A stretch of 64,000 nucleotides of DNA, taken from positions 8,152 through 72,151 of the forward strand of contig ML769653.1 of the NCBI GenBank assembly GCA_009733575.1, read 5' to 3'. A program made the position numbers and the translations under genes. The DNA comes from Gymnopus androsaceus JB14. Taxonomy: Eukaryota > Basidiomycota > Agaricomycetes > Agaricales > Omphalotaceae. The notes beneath the pieces are model-generated. The model was given only the letters and a program-made list of their open reading frames with translations, was not told the DNA's origin and made no database searches. Each line of letters begins with the position of its first letter. Within the stretch, counting starts at the first letter, position 1. Positions 47,136 through 58,389 of this stretch are shown here, piece after piece.

Positions 47136-49113
47136 TTAACAGACGCACCTCGTTATTCCAGGAGTAAACTCTACCTGGGGGACATCGGCTCCCACAGGAA
47201 GAGAGACTTGAAATCTTGACAAAACTCGATACATTATTAGCAATATTGACACCTCTGCAAATTGAAGACCTGGGTCGAAATGAGTATGCGTCATGTAGAA
47301 GGAATACATATTGGATACACACCCGGACCTGATACAAAAAAATTCAATAGTTAATAATAAGTTCGTTGAATTTTTACTCGTAACCACCCACAAGATCGTC
47401 GTCCGTACCCGAACGTGTAACCTCTTGGATCTGGGTTGGAGCCCCCGTCACTACCTTTGTCGATAAAACGGTCAGGGTTGAATTGAAAGGGTTCAGGAAA
47501 CAATGTCGGATCGTGTAGGATAGCCCTTGGGGAAAGACAATGAAAAATACAAACTAGGGGACATGACGATCATCACAAACATACCAAGTATTCGCAATCA
47601 CAGTGCTATTTTTCGGAATACGATAGCATTGGTATATATCATCTTGGATGACTTTGTGTGCTAACGCTGAAAGAATGATCAAAACTGTGAGTCGGAAACA
47701 CAAAAACATAGGAAAGAACATGACTCACCCATATTGGCGACAGGCGCATATCGCAACATTTCTTTGAAAATTGAAGTGAGGTAAGTCATTTTGGGCAATT
47801 CGCTTATAGAAGCCTCCTGTCCGGGTTCACTAAAGTCATCGATTTCGTGCTGAGCACGCCTTTGAACATCCGGATGAAGAGCCATTAGGAGAATGAAGGA
47901 CGTCAATGCCGACACCGTCTTCAAAGGTATCGTGAACATGGACTCTTCCGGTGAACAGATTAAAATTTACCGTATCGGATGCACCAGCGTAAAGCCCCCC
48001 TGCAGCCCATTTAACGATGTCTTCTTCCTCCGCATCTATGAAGTCGACCCCGTTGGGTTTAAGAAATCGTGATGTGAAAGACTGTGCAAAATTCCCCTGT
48101 GCCTGTATGAGGTCATATCCCAGTAAGCATGTTAGATCCGTATAATCTGATGAACAACAGCGAACCATTTGTGTTTTAACCCATTTATGGGGCAAGTCTA
48201 AAAGAGAGTCTAGCTGACGCCTCCATTCTTCCCCTTGGCGCTTAAATCCCGCGAACGGGAACCACGACGGAAGGAAACGGGCTAAAGTCCCATATCAGCA
48301 CAGATCATCGAAACCCGCAAGGAGTCTAAACAGCTCACCAATGGGATAGTAATCTACAATCCAGCGTCCGGGAGCAAGGGCCCAGCCAGAGATCTTGGCT
48401 GCCTGCTCTGCAACACGGATAAAAGGATCGTGGTTCTCGGTAACCGTATAGCCATAAGCAACGTTCATGATGACTCCGGCCGTATTTCTGTGCTAATATC
48501 AGCGCTGCAATATAACCATGGACATAATGATTATGTCGTACCTTCGCAAATGCTGTTGGATAGCGTGAGGCTCTTTCGTCAGAGATTCAACGAATATATC
48601 TGCTTCACTCTCTAGTAGGCTGTGATACTCTCGTATTGCGCGCCCACTGAGCTCATGTTGCATAAGTTTTCGGTATTTGCTGTGTCTACTATCCAGCGAA
48701 GAGATGTTGAATACAGATTTGCCTCTTCCACAAAGTTCATGAAACATCCATGATTTTGGTCGATCAGAGTAGATATTTGCTCGTCTATCCAGAAGCTCCC
48801 GTACAGATTTGTGGTCATTTAGCACTATGATGCGTTGATTGTACACCCAAAATGAGATGATGGGACCTAGGTATTGGTTTATGGTCAGCACGTCGGGAGG
48901 AGTGCAAGGAGACAAAACCCTACTTTTGTAATATTCAGCCCATTGGACGTATGTTTTCCACGGAGTAGAAGAAATCTGGTCCTTGACTCCGGTGAAGAAG
49001 TTTCCCTTGGGGCCAGGAGGGAGGATTATACGTTTAGATTTAGTATGATTATAGCGTTGAAGAAGTAGCAGGAGAATGGGCAAGCAGCCTACAAGAAGAA
49101 ACAAAACGGACAT
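47136..49113 (-). CDS. Cytochrome P450 monooxygenase (class E, fungal CYP5144/O-methyl-sterigmatocystin-like type)
   Basis: Ten exons: 48,924-49,113, 48,542-48,866, 48,339-48,487, 48,166-48,281, 47,971-48,102, 47,729-47,918, 47,585-47,666, 47,392-47,525, 47,323-47,328, 47,136-47,269; sum 1,458, 485 aa, no correction needed. The N-terminal anchor is MSVLFLLVGCLPILLLLLQR, followed by the PPGPKG hinge. The I-helix is GGLYAGASDTTVSAL, ExxR is in FKEMLRYAPV, and the heme loop reads FGYGRRSCPG. The CPG of the heme loop depends on a 6-bp exon (GTCCGG) between two introns. Typical microsomal haem monooxygenase; substrate unknown. The sub-family is a guess from overall style. Confidence 0.88.
47323..47328 (-). 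other. 6-bp microexon of the P450 gene
   Basis: Exon of six bases between an upstream intron starting GTGGGTGG and a downstream intron starting GTGTGTAT. It supplies the rest of the Cys codon, the Pro codon and the first base of Gly in the heme-ligand motif. Without it the protein would read SCLQFAEV and lose the conserved Pro-Gly. Confidence 0.7.
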
Positions 49114-50324
49114 TACCCCTGACGCACATTTTTTAGCGCTGTTTTATACGCATACCACAGGCAGTGATCTGCGAAATGGAGAAAACATAGCAGTCAGATA
49201 ATCGTCATACCAGTTCACCCTTTCTAGGCTGTAGTATCCAACGTTTCATCGCCATTGTCGGGAGGAACCCCAGGTCGGTTTGTTTAAGATGATGCAAATG
49301 TGCGTCTACGCCTTTCCGAGCCCGTACTTAGTCTTCATTTTCCGAATGACTCAGTGTCCGATTCCGAATGGTCAAACTAGTTTGGCAACGCCGGGAATGC
49401 TGTCCAGGAAGTTTTGGATGGCTGTGACTTGCGGCGAATGTATCCTTGAGTCAATAATAAGCAATTGACGGAGGACTAGGTATGAGAAAAGATAGCGTTC
49501 GTTAGCGAAGGAAGAAGACTTTTTTGCACAAATGTTTGAATCGAAGTCATGACCGAGCCTGAGACTGAGGTATCCTCAGAACCAATCATAGGATGAACGG
49601 GGAGCTCAGCGGGGAACTCATCCCCGTTCACTTCCCGTAGCCTCGGAAGCGATATGTATAGTCGGCGATTGTCACATTGTCGTAGTCAAAGCGTTCAATA
49701 TCTTCAAGAATGCGCCGGATATCAAAATTTCATGCGCGGACCGCATAAAATTACCATGGCTATGTTATGTTCGTTCCTGAAGGAAAGGGCATCGTTTGAG
49801 AATGCTTTGCGGAGAGTTGGCGGAGAGTTTGAGGACATAACTGGGTTGGTACAAACGAAGGAGAAAAAAAACTGTAGAGTACCGAAAGAGTTTCCGGAAG
49901 GATCTAGTCTCGGAGACGCGGAGAAAATGGGCTTGGATCGGCACGCACTAGCAGCATTGAAGGAGATTGAAGGAGGTTTGAAAACACGGTGTCTCGTTTT
50001 ATAACCGTTTCCCGGTCTATTCTATAAAGTAGTTATGTAGTAAAGAGGGGACAGAGTAGCCTGACTTTACTTAGATCTATCTTGTTACTATTCGCTAGTA
50101 GGAGAGCGGCGACTAGAAAAATGGAAGATGACTTCTCTTGGCGCCAAGAGTGTGGCAGTGCACCTCATTTCGATCATAGACTCGTTACTGCTTCAAGTTC
50201 TACCCTCATCCATCCAACACACTCATTTTTTGTCTTTCCCAGTCTCTTAGCCATATTCGTCGATCTCTTCAACCTTTTGACTTTTAATTCAGTATTCGCT
50301 CTACTATTTCACGAATTCTTCACG
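49114..50324. other. Divergent intergenic region with hairpin and ORF of unknown nature
   Basis: 1.2 kb shared by the P450 and glyoxal oxidase B promoters. An inverted repeat TGAACGGGGA / TCCCCGTTCA at 49,594-49,603 and 49,621-49,630 can form a hairpin. A plus-strand ORF at 49,654-50,004 has a helical, charged C-terminal part (GDAEKMGLDRHALAALKEIE) that looks coding-like but was not recognised. Confidence 0.4.
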
Positions 50325-52728
50325 ATGTTTGCTCCTCTATCTTTGCTAGCTTTATGGCTAGCAAGCTCATCCTCGCCAGCCATGGCAGCTACGCAAGCAG
50401 GCTCATTTGCGGATGGCGGAAATACCCAAGTTAGCGCTATGATGGTTCGTCTTCACAGCTTGTATTCTTTGGATATCTTTTCATGCAGTTTACGTGAATA
50501 GATGTTTGTGGGTAACAAGGACAAAGTTTATATCATCGACAAGGCAGAGGGAAACGCTGCTCAGATTAACGGACATCCTGCCTGGGGATCGGTTTGGTGT
50601 GATCTTATTTTCTTGTATGCTTTTAACTTTGTTCTTAACCAAATGTGAACAGGGATTTCAACACGCACCAGACGCAGCTTATGGATATAAAGACCAACGT
50701 CTTTCTGCGCTTCTGGGAATGCATCTGCCTAATGGGTCTTATGTTACTTTTGGTGGAAATGGCGCCGTTTCGCCTGGAGGGAATATAGGTTCAGTACCAA
50801 ATGGCCAGGGTGCCGCATCCTTCGACGCAACCTATCAAGACTACGACGGTTCCAAGTCCATACGTGTACTCAATCCTTGCACAGACTCTGATGACTTCAC
50901 CTCCTCGAATTGCCAGTGGTTTGACAATCCCGCAGTGCTTTCTATGCAGAAAAAGCGATGGTACTCGGCTGCCGAACCTCTCGGTGACGGAACTGTTGTG
51001 CTTATTGGTGGCTTTGTGAACGGAGGTTACATCAACCGGAACACTCCCAACACAGATCCAGAGCTCGAGGGCGGTGCAGCGGAGCCCACGTACGAATTTT
51101 ATCCTGCTAATGGACAAACCGCGACTGTTATGCAGTTTATGATCAAGACCTCCGGTTTGAATTCGTACGCCCACACATATCTGATGCCTTCTGGTAATAT
51201 GCTCGTTCAAGCGAACATTTCGACCAGTTAGTGTACCTTTTAGCGTCTGCTCCATTGCCTGACTGACATTGATCGTAGTGTTGTGGGATCCGAACACGAA
51301 CACGGAAACTGACCTTCCTGACATGCCTGGTGGAGTCGCTCGGGTCTATCCTGCATCAGGTGCCGTGGCCATGCTTCCGCTCACCCCTGCCAACAACTAC
51401 ACACCAACTGTAATATTCTGTGGAGGCTCTGATATGCCCGAAGCTTTATGGGGTAACTACACTTCCCCTAATACCGATACTTGGTTGTATCCGGCATCCA
51501 AGGACTGTCAGCGCATTACGCCTGAACCGCTTGATGGTTCGGCGCCTGTATACGTTCAAGACGATGACATGATCGAGGGTCGTACCATGGGCCAGTTTAT
51601 CATCCTCCCTGACGGTAAAATGTTGGTCTTGAATGGAGGACTGAACGGAACTGCTGGATACGCTACTAGCACAGGGACGACACACTCGTATAGCCAGATG
51701 CCTTTCGGAATGTCGTTGGCTTCTGGGCCTGTTGGTACTCCAGCTTTGTACGATCCCAATGCTCCTGCTGGCAAGCGATGGTCGAACTCTGGTTTTGACA
51801 CGTCCAAGATCGCTCGTCTATACCACTCTTCCGCTATCCTGCTTCCCGACTGCCTCCGTCCTCATCGCTGGTTCCAACCCCAATGTCGATGTAAACCTCA
51901 CCACAGTCTTTCCCTACCACTTATCAGGCCGAGATCTTCTACCCATCCTACTTCTCTGCCACCTAGCCGTCCTGTCCCATCTGGTATCCCTACCACTTTG
52001 ACCTACGGCGGTAGTTCGTTTTGATATAACTGTTCCTGCATCATCATATTCTGGTTCAGCTAACGATGCAGCTGATAACACAACTGTCGTCGTCGTTCGA
52101 CCGGGATGGACTACTCATGGAATGAACATGGGTCAAAGGTTCTTACAGCTCAACAACACTTACACCGTCAAACTCGGATGGTTCTCTCACCTTACATACC
52201 GCCCAGATGCCTCCCAACGCGAATATCTTCCAGCCGGGTCCAGCTATGGTCTTTGTCGTTATCAATGGTATCCCTTCGAATGGAACATTCGTCATTGTTG
52301 GAAGTGGTAGTGTCGAAACCCAGCCCACTCAGGCTGCTAGTATCCTCCCGGCTAGTGTGCGCCTGAATTCTGTTTCTGGATCCGCCAATGGTTCAAGTAC
52401 TTCGTCCGGAGGGAGCTCTCCTAGCTCGTCTAACGGCGGTACATCGCATACGATAAGCTCCGTTGTGGCAGGAATTATAGCTTTGGGTATAATCGGTGCG
52501 TTAATTGGTGTTTGATTTACAGGTTTCTGACTCGAATGCATTTTCGTTACAGCAGGACTACAATCATAGGTTGGGAAGTACTGTGAACTTGTACAATGAT
52601 GGTGTGTGGCTTATGATGCCCCGCTCATACGTTTAAGATTCGAGAGGATCTCACGGATGAGTTTGGAGTTGGACCCGTATGCTGCGCAATCGAGGATGAA
52701 CACAAATCCGCCCTCATTACTTATATGA
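50325..52728 (+). pseudogene. Glyoxal oxidase-like copper radical oxidase (AA5_1), copy B, damaged
   Basis: Close paralogue of the gene at 23,745-26,289 with the same exon pattern: 50,325-50,444, 50,502-50,596, 50,653-51,226, 51,279 onward. The signal peptide (MFAPLSLLALWLASSSSPAMA) and most catalytic text are present: KKRWYSAAEP, ARLYHSSAIL and HGMNMGQR. Seven single extra bases interrupt the frame, near 50,705, 50,718, 51,851, 51,913, 51,964, 52,020 and 52,171, mostly in homopolymers, which alone could be sequencing error. The 3' part differs more: after the membrane helix (ALGIIGALIGV) about 40 residues present in copy A are lost and only the last segment (MSLELDPYAAQSRM) is recovered. Probably a decaying duplicate, although the catalytic domain may be intact once errors are removed. 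Confidence 0.7.
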
Positions 52729-53782
52729 TCACCGTCGATATCGTTATTAGGTTATGACGTTTGGGATCTTCCTCTCTAATGGACAACAAGGGACAGCTTA
52801 ATACTTTTTCTTTGACGTTGGTGAATGTGGTTTATTTTTTAATTTTTAGTTTTTTGTGCATCTTCTTGGACCTTCCGACTTGAAATGGACTTTTGTATCA
52901 TCGTTCTTCTACATCATCATACATCCTCTCCACGCTTCTTACCTCCAAAGGGCTTACATATTGCTCCCAGCCGTTCGTTTTATCACAGCATCGCACTCAT
53001 CGCATCATTTTTGTTTTAGCACTTAATCGCTGAATACAAGTTACTCATCCATGAATCCATAGCTGATTCTGCAACAAAGTTCCTCACTGATGTTTCCTTT
53101 TCTTTGCAGAATGGACCAAGACCAATCTGACTTGAAGCTCAAAAATCCTTCGGGACGCGTTAGTAAACGTTCTTTTTTTGATTTTCAAACTTACACACAC
53201 ACACACAGAATTTATTTCTAGATGTGAACCTTCACAGGGCTTCGGTAACAGGGTCTCGGCTTCGGGAACTATTGCTGCTATGGAACTGGCCAGGCCGCCT
53301 ACTGTACCAGGCTCGCTCGAGCTTCATGCTTCTGGGACTTCAAATTCAATATGACTGCCCTTCAAGTTGATGATTAGAGGCTTTTTACAGGTACATTCCA
53401 AGCTTGCTTCATAGCATTATTATTACTGTATTTTTTTTGCAGTGTCATTCACGAAGCACCTAATTTTAGCATTTGCGGCGTACTCCAAACACGGTAAGAA
53501 AACTTTCCTCTTGAAGACGTCGGGCCTCAGCGTGCCTTGAGAGTGTTCCTGTCCTATCACTCTCCTTGGAAACCTATTCACTCTGCAAGAGACAAGGCAC
53601 GCCCAGAAAATTAAATCCCTCGAATTCGGGCCCGGAGGTATTTCGGGCTGATGTAGGGCGTCTTATAAAAAGCGTCGTAGTGCCTGGTCAAAGCATCTTT
53701 TTTTTCTCTCTCTCTTCCATTCTTCTTTCTCCTCACTCTCTCTTCCATCCCACATTCGTTTTTGCTTCGGACTAGAGACAGC
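52729..53782. other. Intergenic region upstream of the GH5 gene
   Basis: Contains a short AC-dinucleotide run near 53,196-53,209 and pyrimidine-rich sequence (about 53,700-53,755) just before the GH5 start. No gene recognised. Confidence 0.5.
53664..53670 (+). promoter_or_regulatory. TATA box of the GH5 gene
   Basis: TATAAAA about 113-119 bp upstream of the GH5 start codon, followed by a long CT-rich tract that is common around fungal transcription starts. Confidence 0.5.
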
Positions 53783-56344
53783 ATGAAAACGTTCTCGTCG
53801 ACTGCCTTTCTCCTTGGAGGGCTTGCTGTTGTGAGAGCTCAAGTGCAGGTTCGTGAATCGTCATGTCATGCCCTTCGTCGTATACATGAAAGCTTACTTC
53901 CTATCACAGTTGTACGGCCAATGTATGTGTCAATTTTCTCCTCGGAACTGAACTGACTTGTCGTGATCTTGAAGGCGGTGGCTTGGAATACAGTAAGCGT
54001 TCAGCACTGAATAGTACTTGGTCTTGCGTCTAATTATTTTCTATAGACGTAACCTCGACTTGCGTTTCGGGTGCTACATGCATTTATCAAAATGACTGTG
54101 AGTTTATCCAGCTTCAGGATCTTTCTATTGCCTTCAAACCTTTGGGTCCAAGTCTATTGGCAGTGTGTCTCCAATGCGGAGGCGTCAGGCGCTACCACCG
54201 TTACCCCTTCGACAATGCTGGTTCCCTCAAGCATGGCTTCCTCTTCTAGCGCAACAACTTCCTCTGTCACTGTAGTGGCAACTTCCTCGGCTTCTATCAC
54301 GACGGTTTCTACTACAGCTTCTTCAGCACTCGTCATTGTACGCTCAATGTGTGTGCATCTTTTTTTTTTCGATCCAAATTGACATCTCACTGCATGTACA
54401 GGTCGGAGGACAAGATTGGAGTCAGTAGTATTTGCCTTATTTGTCTTCGACGTTGCATTGAACAGTTTTATAGCCACCTCCACTACCTGTGTCTCTGGGC
54501 AACTTGTGTGTACCAGAATGCGTGTTGGTGTTATAGCTTGTGTCATTGGAACAATTTACTGAATTCCGGTTGTTCCCAGATTACTCTCAATGCCTCCCGG
54601 AAAGCGAGGCTACTTCGGTATTTACCTCAGGTTCTACTACTGCTTCATCTACTGGAACTGGAACTCCCTTGAGCTCTGCCTCTCCTTCCTCCACTTCCGT
54701 CTCCTCCACCTCCTTAGCATCCACGTCCACCTCTGTAGCATCCCCGTCCACTTCCGCATCATCCGCTTCTACCTCCTCCACTTCTGCTTCTACCACTTCC
54801 GTATCAAAGACTTCCCCTTCCTCGACTTCCGTATCTTCTACTTCCACCTCCTCTACCTCCGCCGCCGCATCTTCTGCAATATCCACCAGCTCCTCGAGCT
54901 CACTCAGCTTCCGTGGGGGTGTCAACACTGCTGGATATGACTTTTCTGTGGTGAGTGATTTCCCTAACTATATGGGGTGTCATCACTAAAGATTGCGTAC
55001 AGGAAACTGATGGATCGTTCAGCGGAACTGGCGTCACACCACCGGTGTCTCAGTATGCTCACTTTGCCGATGAGGGTGTTAACGTTTTCCGTATTCGTGA
55101 GTTCTAGTTTTCTGCTCACTATTTTATTTGAAACTAATTTTTTTTTTTGTGTAGCCTTCGGTACGTTGTCTTCATCTTAGCGGAAGCCTTATCTAAAAAC
55201 TACAATATACAGCCTGGCAGTTGATGACGCCTACCCTTGGCGGAACCATTGACAGTACGTTCTTTGCAGAGTACGATGCGACTGTTCAGGCGGCGCTTGC
55301 TTCTGGTGATGATGTCTATGTAATCGTTGACCTTGTAAGTACTATTTTACTCCTTGGAACCTCTCTTCCAGCGCAGGTATTCACAGACTTTTTTTTGCAG
55401 CACAACTACGCTCGTTGGAATGGCGGGATCATTGGCCAAGGTGGACCTACCAACGATGAGTTCGCTAATATCTGGAGCCAGCTTGCCACGGAGTACGCCG
55501 ACAATGATCGCATTATTGTAAGTCGCTATCTCTTTACTCTGCGCCTTCTCAGCGGAATTAACAAAATTTTAAGCTGGGGTTAATGAATGAGCCGCATGAC
55601 CTGACATCTCTCTCTGACTGGGCTAACTCTGTTCAAGCTGCTGTCACCGCTATTCGCAGCGCGGGTGCTACTTCTCAATACATCCTTTTGCCTGGATCGT
55701 CGTATTCCTCTGCCGGAATGCTGCCCACCGAAGCTGGACCATACCTCTTGGATGTCACCGATCCTTCTGGAGGGACTGATAAACTTCTCTTCGACGGTGT
55801 GTAAACAATGTCCTTTTTTTCAAGTTTTGTACTCATTCCGGATGATAACAGTCCACCAATACCTTGACTCTGACGGCAGTGGTACCAGCACCACATGTGT
55901 TACTGTGCGTTTGATATTTTAAATCCTATGTGCAATTTGTATTGATGTATCCGTCATTGTAGGACAATGTTGGCGTCCTCACCACGCTTGTCTCTTGGCT
56001 GCAGACGAACAACAGGCAGGCGTTCCTTAGTGAGACTGGAGGAGGGAGTACCTCATCCTGCGAGAGCTAGTGAGTGTTGACTGCCACTTACTCTTGAGCC
56101 TTGTCTTCATCTATTCATCTATTTCATAGCCTTGACACCGAATTGGCCTTTGTGAAAGCCAATTCTGACTACATCGTTGGCTTCACAGCCTGGGCTGCAG
56201 GTGCCTTCGATACCTTGTATGCCTTGTCTGTCACACCCAACTCTGACGGAACTGATCAGCCTATCTTTACTGAGGCTAGTGAGTACTTTCTAATACTTCT
56301 TACCGAGTCTGTTTAGCTCAATTCTTCGCTAGTCCTCCCTAACC
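53783..56344 (+). CDS. Endoglucanase, CBM1 plus GH5 (subfamily 5 type)
   Basis: Seventeen exons join without correction to 1,668 bp, 555 aa. Signal peptide MKTFSSTAFLLGGLAVVRAQ, then an N-terminal CBM1 spread over five small exons (YGQCGGLEYN, STCVSGATC, NDFYWQC). A Thr/Ser linker leads to a second, degenerate CBM1-like motif (GGQDW, TTCVSGQLVC, HYSQCLP), then a long SSTSVSSTS linker. The catalytic domain starts RGGVNTAGYDFSV; the acid/base Glu is in GLMNEPHDL and the nucleophile in AFLSETGGGSTSSC. The enzyme cuts internal beta-1,4 bonds in cellulose outside the cell. Exon 55,155-55,160 is a 6-bp microexon giving the PFAW motif. Exons after the linker are 55,003-55,096, 55,213-55,334, 55,401-55,517, 55,574-55,796, 55,852-55,904, 55,963-56,069, 56,130-56,278, 56,319-56,344. 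Confidence 0.9.
55155..55160 (+). other. 6-bp microexon of the GH5 gene
   Basis: CCTTCG between acceptor TGTAG and donor GTACG. It completes the Pro codon, gives Phe and begins Ala of the conserved PFAW segment at the GH5 barrel. Skipping it would keep frame but remove two residues. Confidence 0.8.
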
Positions 56345-57925
56345 TTCCTTGAATTACTGGCTAAACAAGCCTTTACACATACCCTCCAAATTTAACAAAG
56401 GATGCTGGGGACCATGGCTATAAAAGCGAGCTTTCCATGGGACGACATCCTCCTCCCTCGAAGGGTAGAAAATTTTTTTTGAGTTTTTTGAGTCATTAGC
56501 TAGAAGCCGTCTACGTACAGTAACACCCTGCACATATACAGTGCAATCATATACTTGAAATACTTGCCTAACATACATCTCGTGAAACTTCTGACTATCA
56601 TCAATAATAAATAACATCCAGAAGCCCAAAGCATAAAAGTCAGTACTGAGGCGACGGATCTGAATAAGTACCAGGAGATCAGAGACTCTACCTCTATCAA
56701 CATCTAAGTATAACAATGAACGATCGAGCATACGATGCCATCTCAATCTCATCTATGTTCACTCCATCCCTTCCTTCGACCATCTCTGTCCTCTTCAGTT
56801 TTTCCACCAGAACAGAGGTTAGACTTCTATCAAAGATATTTGATAGGGATGAAGTATCAGCTCACAGGATTGTCCTGCCAAGCCATCACAGCCGCCGTGA
56901 AGACTGTTCACGTTTTGTGGTCGGACCAGTTAAAAGTTAAAGGAATCCGGCTAGATATATGGAGGGCTCACAATGAAACTGGCACGGAAAAGCTGGCGCT
57001 GGACAGTAGCCTTGAGCTTTATACGATATACAGAGTAACTGGAGAGACACACGCTGGTATTAGATCGATAAAGACACTTGACGAATCATTACTTTCGAGT
57101 CCTAGGCTCAACCGAACTTGCGTACAGTTTTCGCCGCTGGGTGTACGACCTGTAATACTATCGTACCATTCATTAAGCTTGTCTATTTATCTGGTTGTTG
57201 GAAGTGCTTGACCTGTTGTGTTCAAGCACCAGAAAAGACTATTTAAGTATAATACTTCGTGAAGTGAATGAGTATACGCGCGCTTGGACAGTACCATTTA
57301 CATAGATTGTTCCGTTGCCCGTCGCAAGAACGGTACTGAGGCGATCTAGAGCGGGCTACGCAATGAGCGCATCGGCCTAAATTTTCAAGTAGCGGTTCAG
57401 GATGTATTCACAGTGCCCGTTCCACAACTGAAAAGAACCCAACTTATCAGCACCACCAAGATCGTGTTTCCATGACACACATAGCAAAGTCACCGAGTGT
57501 GAGGTACTATATATACCACATAATGGAATCAAGCCAGGGCCACGAAGAGAACAAGAGGAAGGTGCAGCACACCGAAGACAGGGACTGTGGTAGTGGTGGT
57601 GGAAAGCATGTAAATCAATGTGGCCCGATTTGAGGATTATATGCCATGGTACTTCGTTTGTCTTTAAACTTTTTATGTCGATTGAAACCGTATACATCAA
57701 ATGAACGAGGAGCCAGGCTCCCAACAACGACGAATGAAGACAAAAGGCAAAGTTACAGTGGGCGCGCCCTAAGCTGTAAGCTCGGAACTCAAATCGCGCC
57801 GTGTGCTTCCACAGAAAGAAGAACGTCATGCAGATGATAAGAGTGGGTGGTATTATTACTATTAAAAAAAACAAGATATGCATACCATATATAGTGATGT
57901 CTATGGCGGCCCGAAGGGTGAAAAA
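56345..57925. other. Stretch without a recognisable gene
   Basis: 3' flank of the GH5 gene and about 1.5 kb with ORFs up to about 200 codons on the minus strand (57,377-57,988) that show no family motif. The composition looks non-coding. Confidence 0.45.
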
Positions 57926-57929
57926 ATAA

Positions 57930-58310
57930 AATGCCACGCGCTCACTAATCATTGCGCGCGCATATAATTCTATCAGTTTGCCGCGCACATATGAGGTTTA
58001 CGCGCTCACTAATTATTGCACATTTGAGCTCAGTTCACGCGCACATATAATTTCTCAGTTCAGCACACATTTGGGTTGTAGCAAAAGATGAGATTATTTG
58101 AAATACGGGTATATAATAGATTCAAGTAACGTCGAAAGGAGAGTCAAGCGTTGAAAGGAAGCCAAAACGATTGCAGGATGCGGAACGCAATTAATAAGAA
58201 AGGAAGCCAAAACGAGTGTGGGATATGGTATAAGGAAGCCAAAATGATTGCAGGATGCGGAACGCAATTAATAAGAAAGGAAGCCAAAACGAGTGTGGGA
58301 TGTAGTATAA
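57930..58310. repeat. Two short tandem-repeat blocks
   Basis: 57,935-58,070 holds about two diverged units built on GCGCTCACTAAT, GCGCGCATATAATTCT and CACATTTGAG-like text. 58,157-58,233 and 58,234-58,310 are two nearly identical 77-bp units starting GGAAGCCAAAA and containing GATTGCAGGATGCGGAACGC. Confidence 0.75.
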
Positions 58311-58389
58311 TATGAAATGGTAGAGAATTACGACTGTCAAGACATCGAAAGCAATGATCATATGAGCAAGGAGTACTGGATAGACAGTT

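Noticed and set aside
57377..57988. 203-codon minus-strand ORF
   Set aside because: Hydrophobic, Cys/His-rich text without family motif in a repeat-bearing intergenic region; no supporting splice or start context.
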